From Macrocybe gigantea (lineage: Eukaryota > Basidiomycota > Agaricomycetes > Agaricales > Callistosporiaceae): a stretch of DNA of 64,000 nucleotides. Position numbers and translations under genes: made by a program. Shown piece by piece: positions 45,816-56,151 of the stretch. Each line of letters starts with the position of its first letter. Positions within the stretch are counted from its first letter, which is position 1. The stretch lies in contig SJRY01000233.1 in NCBI GenBank assembly GCA_011319805.1, positions 62,001-126,000 of the forward strand, in the 5' to 3' direction. A model generated the notes under the pieces. That model saw nothing but the letters and a program-made list of their open reading frames with translations, was not told where the DNA came from and did not search any database.

Positions 45816-48479
45816 ATGTCTGAATTTCACGCCCTTCAACCCCTCTCGCTCGCTATTCCAGATGACCTTACCATCCCACAGTTCATCCTCGACTCTCGGT
45901 CGTACTTACCCAGACCGTCCAGGCCGCCCACCGCTCCTTGTCTCATCGACGACAAGTCTGGCCGAGCCGTCCATCATTCAGATGTATGTGCCTCTGTTCG
46001 TCAAAACGTGCATGTCTAACATGCTCACCGTCGTTCTATATAGCTCATCAGCCGCACCCACGGCCTAGCGAATGCTTTCAGTCTGAAATGGAACATCAGT
46101 ACGTTTCGGCCATCTCCTCTTTGGCGCCAGCAATCTGACCAAATGTGCGTTACGCGCTATGTGCAGAACGAAATGATGTCGGTGCGTGCGTTGCTGACCC
46201 CGCGGACCCCACCGGCATCTGAAACAACCGCATACTTCGCCAGTCTCCATTTTCAGCCCCAACCACATTGGTGCAGTGCTGCTTCCCCGAATTTTCGCGC
46301 GTTCGCTCGCTCATGATAATACAGATTACCCCGTAGCAATCTGGGCCACCCACAGATTGGGTGCCGTTATCACGTTTGTCACCCTTTGCTCACATGTCCA
46401 TGATATTCATTGGGCTTTATCTAGTCCTGCTAACCCGGCGTACACTGCGGACGAGCTCGTGTATCAACTCCAAGCCACAAAGGCGGTCCTCTTGATCACT
46501 CACCCTGCGTCGCTCCATGTCGCACTTCAGGCCGCGGAAAAGGCCAATTTGGGCAGCGCCAGAGTCATCTTGATGGACAGTTCAAACCACAGCGAACATG
46601 GTGATAACTATCACACGCTTGATGATCTTGTTCAGTATGGTTCGGCCAACGAGACGCGTTTCAAGGAATGTGTTCTCCAGCCTGGCGAGGCGAAAAGGCA
46701 ACTTGCTTTCCTTTCTTTTTCCAGCGGCACCACAGGTGTGTTCTTCCGCCGATGGAAACTGTTTTCTTGACAGGTTCCTGAATATGTTTGCTTCAGGAAA
46801 ACCAAAGGTATTCTGACCTTGCAAAGTTTGCATGCTTTATCCTTACACGTGTTCTCAGGCCGTCGCGATTCCGCATTACTCGGTCATCGCCAATGTCGTG
46901 CAAATGGCATGTCACTACAGATTGAATGACGCGAGCTGCAAAGACAAGAGGATGAGTCCGGGAGACATCGCAGTTGCTGGTTGGTTGTTGACCATCTTTC
47001 TTTCGGTCTAGTCGCTGAACATGCCAATCATGCAGTCTTACCTTTTTACCGTCAGTGTCCGCTCGCATCGCGCACCTTCCCACACTGACATGCAGAGCGG
47101 CCGTCAGACATATATGGACTAGTTGTCAACTTGCATTTCATCTTGTATAGCGGAGTGAGTCCAGATGGATATAATTGCCCACAGGTTAACCCCTTTTTGT
47201 TGTAGATGTCCATCGTCGTCATACCAAAGTTCAATTTTACAAAATTTCTCGGAAGTATCGTTCGACATCGTATTACTCATCTTTTGTCGGTCATTCTGCT
47301 TCTCGATCTCGGCGTTTAATAACATGTACATTTGCAGCGTCGTGCCTCCACAAGTGGTGTTGTTGTGCAAGGTATGCTCTCGCAATCAGTTGTTCAGGCA
47401 CATTTTTCACATGGCATGCCCTTCTAGCACCCAATAACCAAGAACTACGATCTCAGTCATGTAAAATTCTGCATGTCGGGGGCGGCGCCTCTCAGCGGCG
47501 AGCTGCTGCACCGGCTGACGGAAATAGCGCCAAATGCGGTGATCGGGCAAGGATATGGTTTGTCAACTTGAACTGACAACATGCAGCGTGCTCATTCCTG
47601 AACTAGGTCTTACGGAGACGTGCACATCTGTGGTCATGGTGCCACCTACTCAGAAAGTGGCTACGGTGGGCAGTGCGGGACAGTTGATACCCGGAATCAC
47701 TGTGCGGGTGGTGAAGGCAGACGGGACTCTAGCTTCGGAGGGTGAACGTGGCGAACTGGTCGTAAAAGGGCCTTCCATAGCACTTGGATACCTCAACAAC
47801 GATTCTGCGTAAGCCAGCAAAGCATGTGGTGCCTAGAAAGAAAATGCTGACTTGCAAGATAGAACAAGAGAAACTTTTGTCGATGGATGGGTTCGGACAG
47901 GGGATGAAGTTTTGATAAAAAACAACGATTTGTACGTCGTAGACCGATTAAAGGTGAGCGGTCTGTCGATGGCCACGAAAGCGATACTCAAGGCAATCAA
48001 TCAAGGAAATCATTAAAGTTCGTGGCTTCCAGGTAGCGCCCGCGGAACTCGAAGGCCATCTGCTCCTGCACACGGACGTTGCGGATGCATGTGTTGTTGG
48101 TGTTCCTGATAGTTACAGTGGAGAATTGCCACTGGCATTTATTGTCCTTCATGAGAGAGCACTCAAGCGGTTGACTGCTGGTCGGGAGACCATTCAGAGC
48201 CTCAAGTCTACTCTTTGCAAGGTATTTGGATACAACTTTACGTCGTGAACAGTGTTGACTTTTAAAAAGCACGTTGCAGATGCCAAGATAGCGTACAAGC
48301 GGCTGGAGGGAGGCGTCGAGTTTATCGATGCGATTCCAAAGAACCCGTCAGGAAAAATGGTTGGTTGGTTTGTGTTTGACTTACGGTCGCATGTTGATAT
48401 TTTGATTCAGCTTCGGCGAGTGCTACGAGACCAAGCAAGGGCATTGAAGAGAGAGACGGGAGGTCGTGCGAGGCTTTGA
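45816..48479 (+). CDS. 4-coumarate-CoA ligase-like adenylating enzyme, peroxisomal tail
   Basis: This is an ANL-superfamily acyl/aryl-CoA ligase. Motifs in order: VAIWATHRLGAV, the P-loop LSFSSGTTGKPKAVAIPH, LPFYHIYGLVV, SGAAPLSGEL, GQGYGLTETCTSV, DGWVRTGDE, VDRLKEIIKVRGFQVAPAELE and NPSGKMLRR with the catalytic lysine. The C-terminus is GGRARL: ARL is a PTS1-type tripeptide, so it probably enters peroxisomes. Seventeen introns cut it into small pieces, including exons of 15 nt (46167-46181), 11 nt (46797-46807) and 15 nt (47036-47050). The frame is clean. The substrate cannot be told from sequence. Confidence 0.92.
46167..46181 (+). other. 15-nt exon of the acyl-CoA ligase
   Basis: AACGAAATGATGTCG is flanked by gtgcag and gtgcgt. 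It supplies the RNDV residues before VSIFSPNH. Confidence 0.7.
46797..46807 (+). other. 11-nt exon of the acyl-CoA ligase (P-loop)
   Basis: GAAAACCAAAG is flanked by cttcag and gtattc. It encodes the GKPK part of the AMP-binding P-loop, so skipping would destroy the enzyme. Confidence 0.78.
47036..47050 (+). other. 15-nt exon of the acyl-CoA ligase
   Basis: TCTTACCTTTTTACC is flanked by tgcag and gtcagt. It encodes VLPFY, part of the conserved LPFYHIYG motif. Confidence 0.75.
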
Positions 48480-48548
48480 TTACGACATATTTGATTTATT
48501 TAGTCTTGTTTAAAGACACTTTTGTTTTTCGTTTCGTCGACCTGAGCA

Positions 48549-49410
48549 ATGGTTCGTAGGATTGCCTCGCAGGTGCACAAGCAGGTCTCGCGCCTCATGC
48601 GCGCAGACTACATAAAAAAGGAACCAGCATGGTATCAAGCAGTTCTCAATTACCCGCCCCTCGCACTGCCTCCAAAGGCGCCGCCGTCGCGCACAGAGTA
48701 TGACTACCAACAAGCGACCGCCGCGCCTTCAAAGAAGCGCAAGCCGTCCGACCCGCACCCTCTTCCTATCCAGTACATTGAAGACGGAATACGTCGCCAG
48801 TTCTTCCGCGATCATCCTTTTGAGGCGTTCAGACCGACCACTCTCGTCGAAGATGGCGCAATAGAAGAAGCGCACCCTGTCCAGGGAGTGGAGTGGACTC
48901 GGCTCAGGCAAAGGGGCAGGAATCCTACACCGGAAGAGTACGTCTACTTGTCTGATCGAAGTCGCTTTTTTTTTTTTTTTGAGCTGCGACAGTGCCATCC
49001 GCTTCGCCGTCAACCTGCACGAACGCCATTCCCTGCCGCTCTCCGAAGCGTACGAGCAAGCCGTCGCGCAGTTCCGCGCTCTCCGTTCAGAGCACCACAT
49101 CGCGACCAAGTTTGCTGCGATGGAAGCTGAGCATCTGGGCGCTGTGTTCGGGCCCGGAGAGATCCAGCACGCGTTCGAGAAGGAGAAGCGCAGCCTCGAG
49201 ACGTTCCGCAGGAGAGAGGAGCTCGACGAGGGCGCCATGGCTGCAAAGAAACGCTGGAAGGCTATCGTGGACAGGAACGACGGCAGCAACCAGTGGACTC
49301 GCGGCGAGCAGTACGTCCAGCTGTGGAAGGAAGGGATTCGCCCGACGTATTCGCCAATGCTGACCGAACCCATAAAACCGACGCCGGTCGCCGAAAAGCA
49401 ATCCCATTAA
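48549..49410 (+). CDS. RSM25: Mitochondrial ribosomal protein mS23
   Basis: This is a small-subunit mitoribosome protein of the Rsm25/mS23 family. The start MVRRIASQVHKQVSRLMRADYIKKEPAWYQAVLNYPP is diagnostic; then QYIEDGIRRQFFRDHPFEAFRP and, after an intron, AIRFAVNLHERHSLPLSEAYEQAVAQFRALRSEH. The intron (48938-48992) has a 15-T tract at 48966-48980 before its acceptor; translation through the tract is not family-like. The C-terminus is charged (RKAIVDRNDGSNQWTRGEQYV-like). The frame is clean, about 265 residues. Confidence 0.88.
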
Positions 49411-49517
49411 TTGGACTCATCACTCATCGAGCTACGTCTTGCCAACTCTTACCTGTAGTACAACGGGACATAATGAAATGCATGAAAAGTCATTCTAATC
49501 TACAAAACAACCAGCGA

Positions 49518-51327
49518 TCATGTAGCTTTTACACGCGACTGGGCTGCCTGCGCCGCATTCATACCCATCCACGTCTTCTCCACCAGTCCGAGCAGCTTCT
49601 GCATGTCAGAACTCCATTCGTTCATTACCTCCTCGGCACTTTGCTTGCTTCTAAAATTAACGATGCCAGCTGGCCTGTCCATTCGCGCCCATATCGTGCC
49701 CGAAACGACCAAACGCGCCAGCGTTTGCTCTGTCTGCTTTGGCGTCAGATCGAGAAGAGCCGTCAGCCGCGGCAGCGTTATGCGCGTATAGTATTCGGCG
49801 ACCACGCGAATGTTCTATCAAAATTCTGAAACTTGCGCTTGGTAGATTGGAAAACACACGGGCGTACATGCTCAATGACTCTGGTGTGCAGGTCTTCCCA
49901 ACGCTTGTCCAAGGTAAAAACCGGAGTCGTTCGCAGGAAACCTCCATAGATGCTTTCGATGCCTGGCCACCGCATAAGCTCATGCGTCGTAAAACATTTA
50001 ACAAGGTTGCTATACTGCCATCAATGCATGATCGCGGACATAGGCCAAACAAGCTCACTAATGAAGTTCCAATTTCGCCAGTGCAGGATCAATTGCCAGA
50101 TGATGCAGTATGTCGGATTGTTCATTGTCATGCGGAGCAAGGATGACATAGTATACGATGTATTCCAACGTCTTTGGATCTAGTCGGTTACGGAACAATG
50201 GACGTTAAAAACCTGGTCCTCACCTTTTTGCCCTTGCCTTCGGTATCGGCTTGGATTGATGGTGTTTCCCAAACCTTGTGATAGTATTTGGCTACGTCGA
50301 GATAAGAGTTTTGGTGAAGAGCATATTGAATCATGAGATCGTAGAATTTCAATTTGAACTCCTGGTTCACTGCGTAAAGACGAATTCCGGCATGAAAGTA
50401 GTGCACATTCACCTCGTTCTCCTTCTCCTTGAGGAACTCCTCGTTGATCTTTCTGCCACCCACTCTTACCTTTACCCAGTCGGCCTCGCCATTCGCCGCC
50501 GAGTCTTTGCCACCCTTGGTAGCATCCGCGTCCTTCTGCCGAGCCACTGCGACCAAGAACCGCATCTGCTCCAAGATGATCTCGGTCTTTTCCCGGCGGT
50601 CCATTGAAGAGTAGGTTTCGACCTGCAGGTCCGACAGCAGATCTGATGCGGTTTGGAGTGATTGTTTCCGGTCGGCTTCGCTCGCGGTTGGCGACGTAGA
50701 AAGGCCTTCGTGGTAGTGCGAGAGCATCAGCGTCACGCGCGCTCGAGGTGTTTCTAGGAATATCTTGACGAAGGATCGTCAGTCAAATCACTTCTCTCCG
50801 CCCAGATCGAGTGCCGAAGTTCCTTTACCTTGCCCTCCGTCACTTCTCGCAGCGTTTCCACCAGCTCGAGCCACCTTTTTGTGCCATCCCTCTGCTTCGC
50901 TTCGTCCAGCCAGCTCACAGTGAGTTCAACGATAGACTGTATCACGGCTTTCAACTGGCCATGTTTCTTGCTCAACAGGTTGATGGTTGAATTGAGAAGA
51001 GGGTAGTCCCTGGCATCGTAGCAGTGTTGTAGTGCGGCTTTCACAAGCCTCGTTGTTGAAGCTAGATCAGCAGCCTATAACACGTCAGAAATGGTGTCCA
51101 TATGTGCACATAGTGGAAGCATTCCACATACGTTTCTTGTCTGCTTCTCGAGCGCAAAGATCTTGTCAAGTGCTTCTTGTAGTTTACCAGACTTGTGCGG
51201 CATGAGATTTGAGCTCGTAAAATGGAGACATGGGGCGACTGGGTACCTTTACAATAGCACCCGCTTCTGGTAGGAGTGCATCGACCTCTTTCGTGAAGTC
51301 CTTTTCTTGTTTCTTATTATCAGCCAT
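49518..51327 (-). CDS. RPN5: 26S proteasome regulatory subunit RPN5
   Basis: This is a PCI-domain lid subunit. Start MADNKKQEKDFTKEVDALLPEA, then SGKLQEALDKIFALEKQTRNAADLASTTRLVKAAL, LNSTINLLSKKHGQLKAVIQSIV, VETLREVTEGK, LSDLQVETYSSMDRREKTEIILEQMRF, LKFYDLMIQYALHQNSYLDVAKYYHKVWETP, EYIVYYVILAPHDNEQSDIL, and the winged-helix NIRVVAEYYTRITLPRLTALLDL with VNFRSKQSAEEVMNEWSSDM. It carries an insertion relative to the family (KDADATKGGKDSAANGEADW). There are about eight introns and no frame breaks. Confidence 0.93.
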
Positions 51328-51694
51328 TAGGTATGCCCAAGCAGCGTTGGCAATGAAATGACGCGTCGGGGTGTTGTTGTGGCTTATTTGGTTCGGCGTT
51401 GCCCAACTCGCCACGCTCACCTCCCCATCCAAATTGGGCCGTTGTTGCGGCAGAATGGAGCGTATTTCATATTCATGAGTATTGCATATGGGGTCATAAC
51501 TATCCTAAAGGTATCATAGTGCCAGCATAGTATGTGTATATAAGTATCCCAGTGTATCGTTAAACAGATGGATCATGGACGGACTTGAGGACTTTTTCGC
51601 GGGGAAATGGATCCTTCCGTTCCATCGTCAGATCCCTTTTCTGTCATTTCCGTCATGTCGGTGTTAGGGCTTTTTTTGTGCATCCGATGCGCCG
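51328..51694. other. Spacer between RPN5 and the F-box gene
   Basis: This holds the RPN5 promoter and the 3' region of the next minus-strand gene. AT-rich with no supported ORF. Confidence 0.45.
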
Positions 51695-53888
51695 TCAACC
51701 GTAAGATTCGTGAAGGCACGAAAGAGGATACAGAATGAACATTCGGTATGCGAGGGAAAAGAGATCAAGAAGTGAAGGGAAGATGAAGAGAACACTTCGA
51801 GGACGCGCCGAAGGAGGCCTGTGGAACGACTCAGTGGATACCATAGCCTGAACCGTCTTCGACGCCGTCTGCGCAGTGGCATCAATGCCCGCAGCAATGA
51901 GAACAGGGACAGCATCGACTGCTCGGTGTGCCAATGAAATCGTCGCCTCGACGCTGGCTTGTTTCATAATTGGCGTGGCATCCACAGCCATAGAGTAGTA
52001 CTGCGGCTCCGCATCGACGGCGCTGTTGACATACATGGGCGCACATTGGATGGCCTTGAAGGTAGTCTCGGGAGATGCATGCACCCCTCTTTCGCTAGTG
52101 CTGACGATAGCCTCGACGCTCTTGTCAACGAATTCCGGTCTCGATCCTCGGAAGACTTGTGCCATCTTTCGCTCCAGCAGTCGAACATTCTGCAGATGAG
52201 GAAGAATCTCAGCTACCTTCTGCCAATTTTGAGCGTGCGCCTCCATATAACCCGATCTGTTCTTTTCTCCCAGCCATCTTAGAATATCCAAGCGGGGAGC
52301 GATATGGCTTAGAATGATTGCGATCTGGAGGGGATCGTCGATCCAGGAGTATCCCACTGAGAGACGAACCAGTGAATTCGAGGATGTATGCTGCGTCATG
52401 AGCAAATCGGTGTTCATGACTTTGGCATTCAAGACAAGCGCAATGGTGTGTAGTCGCCGACAACTGCCGGTTAATTGTGCTATCGCGTCGAGAGTGATTT
52501 GGGGTGGTTTGGATAGAGGGAAGCGCGCCTGTGGGCTCAGTCGAAGGGATTCCAGATTTGGGCATGCTCTCGCAATGCATTGGATGTCTGGTGATGTGAA
52601 AGTAGTTGATTCCGGGAGGTCGATCTCGAATCGCCTGAGTTGGTATAAGTTCCGGAGGTGCACCAGTGAAAGGCGCGTCGTGGTGGGCTCGAGCTTGGCT
52701 GGGGATCGAACGGTATCTGCTGCAAAACGGGAAGCACTGATTCCTGTTATTCGTAGCACTTGCAACGAGTTGCCGAACTTCTCGCATAACAGCTTCGACA
52801 GTTCATGCCAATCGGCCTTGTCAGGGGGGTCCTCAATGACCAGCTCGAGCTGCGTCAAAGGACAACCAAGTTGCCTCAGGAAGACGACAATGTTTGAAAC
52901 TTCGCCTGTTAGTTGAAGTCGCCGTAGTTGGGCGAAAGAATCGGCGGTATGCAGGTGACGGGTGAGGCGAAGTGCCGATTTACGGATCTCTGAAAAGTCA
53001 AGCTCGTCTCCAGAGAAGACACCGCTGTCCGTGGATCCGATCGAGCTCGGCGTCGATGCCCCGGACTCTGTCAATTCATCGAAGAAGCCTTGGACTGCAT
53101 ATTCAGAGCGCCCAGTGAGGTCTAGTTGCAGCTTTTTGAGGTTTGGTAGGGACGCAAGCCAACTTCCGACGCCCGGCGAAAGCGCACCAGGCGCAACGAG
53201 GACAACCCGTTCTAGCCGATCCTGGCGCAATAGCAATTCAGTAAAGGCCTCCGGTAGGCTCGTCGGAGAGTTGAAGGAGAAAGCCGTCAGTTTAGTTCGG
53301 CTCGACATGTCAGCGAGGAACGACGAGATCTGGGGCAGCTTGGCGCCGACTTCAAGGTTAAGCACCTTCAGTTCCGGGTTCAGGAACATCGCACAGTGAC
53401 CAAGGCCAGTCTGCGATTCCGCTTTCCAAGTTAATTCAATGAGTTTCGGTAAAAGATAAGTACGGGGACGGCTTTGTTGCAGAATGGGGAAAACGGTTGC
53501 CGCCACATTGTTGGCTGCTTCGTTATAGGTCAGCTGGCGGACGCGCTCGCTGTATTTGAAGACGGCCTTCCAGTCATCCTCGGTCGGCGTCTTGGCCTGC
53601 CAAGGGAGGAAGTCAGAATATTAACAGCTGTGAAGGGAGCGGACGAGAAAGAAAAACACTCACGAAACCCAGACCTGGCTTCTTAGACTTCTTCAAACAT
53701 CCAGGGAACAGCCCGAGTATTGGCACCAGAGAATCCAATTCCCTCCATAAGACGTTCATCGCGGGTTCATAGATGGCACGGCATGTGCGCGCCAGTCGAG
53801 CGAGAATGCGTTTGCCATTGGGCGAGTCAAGCACAGCTTCGAACAACTTCGTTGCTGCTTCAGGATCCCGGAGGATAAGGGAAATCAT
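51695..53888 (-). CDS. F-box / leucine-rich repeat protein, agaric type
   Basis: Exon 1 encodes an F-box-like segment (KRILARLARTCRAIYEPAMNVLWRELDSLVPIL). A 74-nt intron joins AKTPTEDDWKAVFKYSERVRQLTY and irregular leucine-rich repeats (LPKLIELTWKA, LPNLKKLQLDL, FAQLRRLQLTGEV, CPNLESLRLSPQA). After about residue 560 comes an Ala/Val-rich tail (VEATISLAHRAVDAVPVLIAAGIDA) and a hydrophobic end (LLDLFSLAYRMFILYPLS), unusual for the family. This class is expanded in agaricomycetes as SCF substrate receptors. The target is unknown. Confidence 0.82.
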
Positions 53889-54376
53889 TTTTTCGTCTTT
53901 GGTAAGTCGACAGTGCCGATAAGTTCACCAGAAAGACTGGGTATACCAGACGCAAAGGAGTTGGCGACGATACTTATTGAGGTGGCTGCACGGGGAACAC
54001 GCCTAGCAAGGGTGGGTTACACGCGCAAAGCGGCTCGCCGCTTCATTATCGATCGCATCGTGTCTGAGGGGCGATGCATAGGCACTGGCGAGTGCGGCTG
54101 TAAGCCATGTTACATGGAACATACATCCAGAAGTGAGGCAGGAAGGGAGCCCAATGTCCGACGTCGAGGTAACATGAGGCGTAATTAACGGATTTGAGAT
54201 GATTCCTATTGGTATAATCGGCACAAAAAGGTCACAGTTTGCTCGACGCGTGTCGCTTCACGTGTACGTGGCCATGTGGCAGAACCAAGTTCTTGCATGT
54301 TTAGGCTTAGTAAAATTGAGCGAAGCGCCGTACGTGATGATAAACAGCACATACTAAGTTAAAGCATTTTGCCATC
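53889..54376. other. Spacer; small Cys-containing ORF of doubtful status
   Basis: 488 bp between two minus-strand genes. A plus-strand ORF at 53913-54188 (91 codons) contains CIGTGECGCKPCYMEH but has no family match, leader or splice context. I see no tRNA. Confidence 0.3.
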
Positions 54377-55997
54377 TTACAGCTCCCCGATCTCCCAAGG
54401 AATAGGTTCGCCTTCCCAGTCTTCCTCACCATCAGCGTCCTCTTTGTCTTCTGGTGTCAGCTCTTCTCCAGCGTCCCATATCTCGCCCCCTTTTCGAGGA
54501 TCATAATGACGTGTCCTGCGTCCGTACAAAAGGTCTTGTACAATATGCTCCTCTTCGTTCCGGCGCGTCTGAAGTTCGAAGGACAAAACCGGTCTCAGCT
54601 CGTCCGGAAGCTCGACTTGAAACATGCTGTCGTCCTCGCCGTTATCAGCTCGGTCAGTAGATTCAGATGTGCAACGGCTCAAAATCCTATGGGTGAAGCT
54701 AACAAGAGGATCCGCATCATACGTGAGATCTTCGTCCGATATTTGCGAGTGGCGCAGGCGGTTCTTCCGTGAAATATCCAGGACCTTCAATCTGACACCC
54801 ATATCACCAACATCGATGTCTTCATCATCTGGATCAGCCATCTCTTTGGTCTTCGAGCCCTCTAGGCTGGAGAATGATGGCTTAGCACCGGCATTGAGTT
54901 TTGATTTCTGTTTATTGTTGGCTGCATCAAAAAGCGTGGGCGAAGGTGGAAGGAGCGGTAATGTGGATCTATCAGGTATTTCTGTTGTCATAAGGTGAGT
55001 GTCAGGTCCGTTGGATTGTTGAATATCAACATCAACTTCGTCGAGACTAGATAGGACTTAGCATCATACGGGTGTTTATTTCAAGCGAGGAGCTCACCTT
55101 TCCGCCTCCGCGAACACATCTTGCGATGATTCAGATGCCTTAAAGGACTTCCTATTGCCTTGCATCATATTCACTTTTCTAATAGAGGGAAGTGATGTTG
55201 TATCGAAGAGTCTTCCGACGGGTAAAAACGATTTCTGGAGCGAGGTTATTTTTCTGTTGGAAGAACCATCTCCCTCGTCGAACAAGAGCTTGAAAGATCG
55301 ACTCCCGGCCGGTGCCTTCACGGGAGAATCGCTTACAAACATGGAGTCAGCCCGCCGATATAAAGAGGATTCAGCCTCTAAGACGCGTCGGAAAGTGTCC
55401 GACATGTCTCCTCGAGACCCTGTGCGCTGTTTCTTTCCCTTGCTTGGAGAAGGGGAGACAGGTTCTCCGCGAAGACGTTTACGAGCACGCGAAACTGCTT
55501 GGAGAGGTGTGGGAGGATCAGCAACAGGCAGGTCGACAAATGGATTCGCGTTGGGAAGGGAGTCACTGTGTTCGGAAAAAGAGCTTTTGAACTGGTTAGC
55601 GAATTGTGCGGTACTATCTAGGTGGAAACCTCTATTCTTCCCAGGTGAGAATGGGTTATAGGACGTCAGGGGTGCGGTAGTCTGGACTTCGCGTGGCGGG
55701 AGAATTGAAATAGTATTGGAGTGGGAAGTGCTGGGCGAAGAGGTAGCTTGGGAGAGTGTAGATTCGTCTTGATTCTGTGCTGCTTTCGACAGTTTCTTGT
55801 ATAGCTTGTACTTAGCGGCTGTGAAGAACAAAACGAGGAAATCAAGGCAAAACGGCTATGACCGAGACGGAATACAACTGACCAATATCGGGGAGGAGCT
55901 TGATATCCTGGATAGTTGGATCGCGTCCATTGGAAGACTTGAAAGACCTTTCCCAAATCTTGATTTCTGAACGTAGAGAAGCTACCGAGGAATCCAT
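54377..55997 (-). CDS. SLD2: DNA replication initiation factor SLD2/DRC1
   Basis: The N-terminal domain shared with RecQL4 is clear: MDSSVASLRSEIKIWERSFKSSNGRDPTIQDIKLLPDI then AAKYKLYKKLSKAAQ. The middle is disordered with many SP/TP sites (SSPSTS, FSPGKN, PPTPLQ, VSPSPSKGKK, SDSPVK), the CDK sites that in yeast promote Dpb11 binding. The C-terminus is acidic (DPDDEDIDVGDMGVRL, EDWEGEPIPWEIGEL). There are two introns and no frame breaks. It shares a 154-bp promoter with the KEN-box gene. Confidence 0.85.
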
Positions 55998-56151
55998 GGT
56001 CAACAATGAACGTTAATGAACGATCGGCGACAAGTCGACTCGCGTAAACATCACGGGATCAGGCGCGTCAATAAAGCCAAATATCCATAGTTCGAACCAT
56101 GCGCCGGCTAACTTGTCTCTATTCCTCAACTAACATCTCCTCCACTCCCTG
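55998..56151. promoter_or_regulatory. Divergent promoter of SLD2 and the KEN-box gene, two CGCGT motifs
   Basis: CGCGT occurs at 56041-56045 and 56064-56068. The second sits in AGGCGCGTCAA (56061-56071), the reverse complement of TTGACGCGCCT in the TAF1/PA28 promoter. CGCGT/ACGCG is the core of MBF cell-cycle boxes; function here is inferred. Confidence 0.4.

Noticed and set aside
48966..48980. T15 tract read as part of an mS23 coding region
   Set aside because: Lies in an intron with good GTACGT donor and GACAG acceptor; translation through it gives FFFFFE, not family-like.
53913..54188. 91-codon ORF with clustered cysteines
   Set aside because: No family, splice or promoter support; kept only as a note in the spacer entry.
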